NCBI GenBank assembly: GCA_001730015.1
Contig: MDLA01000081.1
Coordinates: 35,191 to 99,190, forward strand
Length of the DNA: 64,000 nt
Source: Chromatiales bacterium (ex Bugula neritina AB1)
GTDB lineage: Bacteria; Pseudomonadota; Gammaproteobacteria; Granulosicoccales; Granulosicoccaceae
Reading direction: 5' to 3'
The translations under genes were made by a program, and so were the position numbers. The notes beneath the pieces are model-generated. The model was not told the DNA's origin and did no database searches. It saw only the letters and a list, made by a program, of their open reading frames with translations. Positions 60,991 through 64,000 of the stretch are shown piece by piece. Within the stretch, counting starts at the first letter, position 1; every line of letters starts with the position of its first letter.

Positions 60991-62061
60991 ATGATACATC
61001 TGCGATCTATTTCCGGCGCTGCAATTGCCGCAGCAGGTCTGTTCGTCTTGCCACTGCTGACATCTGTTGCGCATGCGCAAACCGCCCGCGATCAAATCAG
61101 TATTGTCGGCTCTTCAACAGTTTATCCGTTTGCCACCGTGGTCGCAGAACGCTTCGGTCAGACCACAGAATTCAAAACACCGAAAATCGAATCCACAGGC
61201 TCCGGCGGTGGAATGAAACTGTTCTGCAATGGCATCGGAGTTGGCTATCCCGATATCACTAATGCGTCCCGTCGTATAAAAAAGAGTGAGTTCGACAACT
61301 GTCAGGCAAATGGTATTGAAGAAATAATCGAAGTACTGATCGGTTACGACGGTATTGCTATCGCCAATTCTACCTCTGGCGATCAGCTGTCTATTACCCT
61401 CGGAGAATTATTTCTGGCGCTGGCAAAGCAGGTACCAAATCCGGATGGATCAGAAAGTCTGGTTGCAAACCCTTACACCAGCTGGAGCGAACTCAATCCG
61501 GATCTACCCGGGGCGGATATAGAAGTTCTGGGTCCGCCACCAACTTCCGGCACACGAGACGCCTTTGCAGAACTGGCCCTGGAAGGTGGCTGTAAAACCG
61601 TTGACTGGATTGCCGCCATGGAAAAATCCGACAAAGCAACTTTCAAAGATATCTGCCACACCATGCGTGAAGACGGTGCTTACATAGAAGCCGGTGAAAA
61701 CGACAACCTTATAGTGCAGAAACTTGAAGCCAATCCCGAGGCCCTGGGAATTTTCGGGTTCAGCTTTCTTGATCAGAACAGTGATATCGTGCAGCCATCG
61801 TTAATTGACGATATCGAACCGTCTTTCGAATCTATAGCTGACGGCTTGTACCCGGTTTCCCGCCCGCTTTATTTTTACGTAAAAAAGGCGCACATCGGTG
61901 TAATTCCCGGAATTGCAGAATATCTGGAAGAATTCACCAGCGAGGCTTCCTGGGGTGAAGAAGGGTATCTGGCAGACAAAGGCATGATCCCACTCGATGA
62001 AGACGAACGCTACCAGGCCGCTGACGATGTCGCAGCACTCAAACCTATGTCCATCGAATAA
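60991..62061 (+). CDS. pstS: Phosphate ABC transporter binding protein PstS
   Basis: The 356-residue protein has a signal peptide ending AHAQ (about residue 30) and the phosphate-binding fold: QISIVGSSTVYPFATVVAER, ESTGSGGGMKLFCNGIG, ITNASRRIKKSEFDNC and GPPPTSGTRDAFAELALEGG. The last contains the Ser-Gly-Thr-Arg-Asp phosphate ligands. It belongs to the larger PstS group rather than the E. coli type. It is the first gene of the pst operon and has a Pho box. Confidence 0.95.
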   Translation: MIHLRSISGAAIAAAGLFVLPLLTSVAHAQTARDQISIVGSSTVYPFATVVAERFGQTTEFKTPKIESTGSGGGMKLFCNGIGVGYPDITNASRRIKKSEFDNCQANGIEEIIEVLIGYDGIAIANSTSGDQLSITLGELFLALAKQVPNPDGSESLVANPYTSWSELNPDLPGADIEVLGPPPTSGTRDAFAELALEGGCKTVDWIAAMEKSDKATFKDICHTMREDGAYIEAGENDNLIVQKLEANPEALGIFGFSFLDQNSDIVQPSLIDDIEPSFESIADGLYPVSRPLYFYVKKAHIGVIPGIAEYLEEFTSEASWGEEGYLADKGMIPLDEDERYQAADDVAALKPMSIE

Positions 62062-62172
62062 ATATTTATAGAACTGAACACAGAACACACAGTAAAAAAA
62101 TCAGACTCAGTAACGGCACATCGCAAAAAAGGGCCGGTATAGTCAGCCCTTGTTTATCCCGGAACAATCAAT

Positions 62173-63561
62173 GTGAACAACAGTATGTTACTCCTGCTGA
62201 TTTGCGTCATCACTGCGGCGGCCTATGTCTCAGGACGCACCAGGGCGCAGCGGCTGCGCAATTCAGGCAATCCCGAAGACATTCCCCATTCGCTGCCTCG
62301 CTACTATGGCTATATGGCTGCTATCTGGGCCATTATCCCGGCATTACTGGTCATCTGCCTGTGGGCCGCATTTGAACAAAAAGTTCTAACCGGATTCGTC
62401 ACCGCCGGGTTGCCAACAGAATTCCATTCGTTGAAACCAGGGCAACAGAACCTTGTTATAAACGATATAAAAAATATTGCCGCCGGAAATATATCGGCAT
62501 CTGCAACTGATCCGGTGCGTGTTGATGCAGCAGCGCGCTACCAATCAACCCATTCTATATCCAGCCATATCAAAGTTATCTGCGCGTTACTGGCTGCAGT
62601 TGCAGGATCCCTATGGGGCTTGCGATCAGTTCACCCAGGCACCCACGCACGGATTTTTGTTGAACGGGCTATTATGTTTTTTCTCATCGCGTGCAGCAGC
62701 CTGGCGATACTCACGACCATTGGCATTGTTCTTTCTGTGCTGTTTGAATCGCTGCGATTTTTCAGCAAGATACCATTTACTGAATTCGCTTTCGGCCTGC
62801 ACTGGAGCCCGCAAACCTCTATTCGCGCAGATCAGGTCGGCAGTTCCGGCAGCTTTGGTGCCGTGCCTATATTCGCCGGCACACTGTTGATCTCAGCAAT
62901 CGCAATGCTCGTTGCCGTACCCTTCGGATTGATGTCCGCAATCTACCTCGCCGAGTATGCCAGTCAGTCTGTGCGCTCATGGGTAAAGCCACTGCTCGAA
63001 ATACTCGCGGGGATACCGACGGTTGTGTACGGTTTTTTTGCCGCACTGACGGTCGCACCGATGTTGCGTGGAATCGGTGAATCGATCGGGCTGTCCGTTG
63101 CCTCGGAAAGTGCCCTGGCGGCAGGGCTGGTCATGGGCATTATGATTATCCCGTTTGTCTCATCACTTTCTGACGATGTCATTACCGCCGTGCCTCAAGC
63201 CATGCGCGATGGTTCTTTGGGGCTGGGGGCCACTAAGTCCGAAACCATTAAAAAAGTTGTGATTCCCGCAGCCCTTCCCGGTATCGTCGGCGGTGTGCTG
63301 CTGGCGGTATCCCGCGCAATTGGCGAAACCATGATCGTGGTCATGGCCGCTGGCCTCGCCGCCAACCTCACCATCAACCCGCTTGAGGCAGTTACCACGG
63401 TAACGGTCCAGATTGTCACACTGCTGACCGGTGACCAGGCGTTTGACAGCCCGAAAACACTGGCCGCCTTTGCCCTTGGTCTCATGCTGTTTATCACCAC
63501 ACTGATTCTAAATATTATTGCCCTGAGAACCGTTAGAAAATACCGTGAGGCATACGAATGA
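62173..63561 (+). CDS. pstC: Phosphate ABC transporter permease PstC
   Basis: The GTG at 62173 gives a 462-residue permease with about eight membrane segments. It has a long N-terminal extension (about 150 residues, two membrane segments) found in the large PstC group, then the permease domain: FGLHWSPQTSIRADQVGSSG, the coupling loop AVPQAMRDGSLGLGATKSET and AVSRAIGETMIVVMAAGL. It forms the channel with PstA, whose start overlaps the stop (ATGA). Confidence 0.95.
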   Translation: MNNSMLLLLICVITAAAYVSGRTRAQRLRNSGNPEDIPHSLPRYYGYMAAIWAIIPALLVICLWAAFEQKVLTGFVTAGLPTEFHSLKPGQQNLVINDIKNIAAGNISASATDPVRVDAAARYQSTHSISSHIKVICALLAAVAGSLWGLRSVHPGTHARIFVERAIMFFLIACSSLAILTTIGIVLSVLFESLRFFSKIPFTEFAFGLHWSPQTSIRADQVGSSGSFGAVPIFAGTLLISAIAMLVAVPFGLMSAIYLAEYASQSVRSWVKPLLEILAGIPTVVYGFFAALTVAPMLRGIGESIGLSVASESALAAGLVMGIMIIPFVSSLSDDVITAVPQAMRDGSLGLGATKSETIKKVVIPAALPGIVGGVLLAVSRAIGETMIVVMAAGLAANLTINPLEAVTTVTVQIVTLLTGDQAFDSPKTLAAFALGLMLFITTLILNIIALRTVRKYREAYE

Positions 63562-64000
63562 GCGCCGGACCAACAGACATACCCTCACGCCCGGACACCA
63601 CCGAACGGGTTCGGGCCAGCATCAAGCGTCGCTATGCCAAAGAGAAAAGATTCCGGCTTTACGGGCTTGCCGCTATTCTCGGCAGCCTCGCTTTTCTGGC
63701 TGTACTGATCATCACCATTACCATCCGCGGTCTGCCAGCCTTCCAGCAAACGTTCATTCAGCTGGACGTAACCCTGGATGCTAAAACACTAGGGCTCAAA
63801 GAAAAACCCACTAACGCCGATCTGCTTAAGGCAAACTACAACGGCACGATAAAAAGCGCCTTGCGAGCGCACTTTCCCGATGTAAAAAAACGCAAAGATA
63901 AAAAAGCACTCTATAAACTGATGAGTAAGGGCGCCCAGTACGATCTGCAGCGACGGGTAATTGCCGATCCCACACTGATCGGCCAGTCAAAAACCTATTG
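63558..64000 (+). CDS. pstA: Phosphate ABC transporter permease PstA, N-terminal part (cut by window edge)
   Basis: The ATG at 63558 overlaps the pstC stop (ATGA), and the frame stays open to the window end (147 codons seen). The product has RYAKEKRFRLYGLAAILGSL leading into a membrane segment (LAFLAVLIITITIRGLPAF) and a long soluble insert with KKRKDKKALYKLMSKGAQYD, matching the DUF3333 N-terminal domain of large-group PstA proteins. The permease core lies beyond the window. Confidence 0.9.
   Translation, partial: MSAGPTDIPSRPDTTERVRASIKRRYAKEKRFRLYGLAAILGSLAFLAVLIITITIRGLPAFQQTFIQLDVTLDAKTLGLKEKPTNADLLKANYNGTIKSALRAHFPDVKKRKDKKALYKLMSKGAQYDLQRRVIADPTLIGQSKTY

Overview
The window is a chromosomal segment of a Gram-negative bacterium, most likely a marine-type heterotrophic gammaproteobacterium. 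This is inferred from Rsd/AlgQ, YcgN, class I fructose-bisphosphatase, TtcA, Hsp33, CheV, AcpH, a dnaX-ybaB-recR block with a small 4.5S RNA, a phoBR-pst block and two TRAP transport systems, at a base composition near 50% GC. No species can be named from the sequence alone. No tRNA, rRNA, CRISPR array or prophage was seen.

Layout. (1) 1-2651: end of an acylating aldehyde dehydrogenase and a divergent succinyl-CoA-synthetase-like pair, probably a CoA-linked route for a short carboxylic acid. (2) 2885-5822: an EF-hand protein, then a tightly overlapping sigma-factor operon (sigma, DUF3619-like, small exported protein, DUF3106). (3) 6250-13238: SDR and molybdenum hydroxylase on the minus strand, facing away from a TRAP transporter and a UbiX-like flavin prenyltransferase. 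(4) 13257-21228: housekeeping and small-molecule genes (DUF3047, FMN protein, Rsd, YcgN, Fbp, a short rubredoxin, HemL, class IV aminotransferase, sulfotransferase-like protein, crotonase). (5) 21656-38005: a cell-surface island. (6) 38294-49961: mostly single-gene units (PLA2-like lipoprotein, AcpH, MoeB/ThiF, Hsp33, degenerate EAL protein, TtcA, CheV, DUF families). (7) 50070-54386: a TAXI-TRAP uptake system and a small membrane protein. (8) 54522-64000: MOSC protein, recR, ybaB, dnaX, 4.5S RNA, phoB, phoR, pstS, pstC and the start of pstA.

The most interesting part is 21656-27937. Six genes lie in one direction: acyl carrier protein, fold-type-III PLP decarboxylase, AMP-forming ligase, membrane-anchored SGNH-like protein, a one-TM microprotein ending in FRYQGF, and an MBOAT acyltransferase. 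These are the functional parts of the Gram-positive D-alanylation (Dlt) pathway, DltC, DltA, DltD, DltX and DltB, plus a decarboxylase. The terminal FRYQGF fits the FxYxxF acyl-shuttle hexapeptide known from DltX. An IS200/IS605-type insertion sequence separates the ACP-decarboxylase half from the ligase-to-MBOAT half. I infer a Gram-negative envelope-polymer aminoacylation system whose acyl group may be made by decarboxylating an amino acid while it is bound to the carrier protein. Next to it lie a NeuD-like acetyltransferase, a LapB/LapC-type type I secretion pair, a large DUF11/vWA adhesin and a GT61 glycosyltransferase, all consistent with surface decoration.

Other unexplained signals are a 66-67-bp dispersed repeat found at 3435 and 53919 (the second copy with a 21-bp tandem duplication), a 15-bp tandem repeat running over a start codon at 14375, a 16-bp tandem array at 46919, and a likely frameshift in the EAL-domain gene near 43430.
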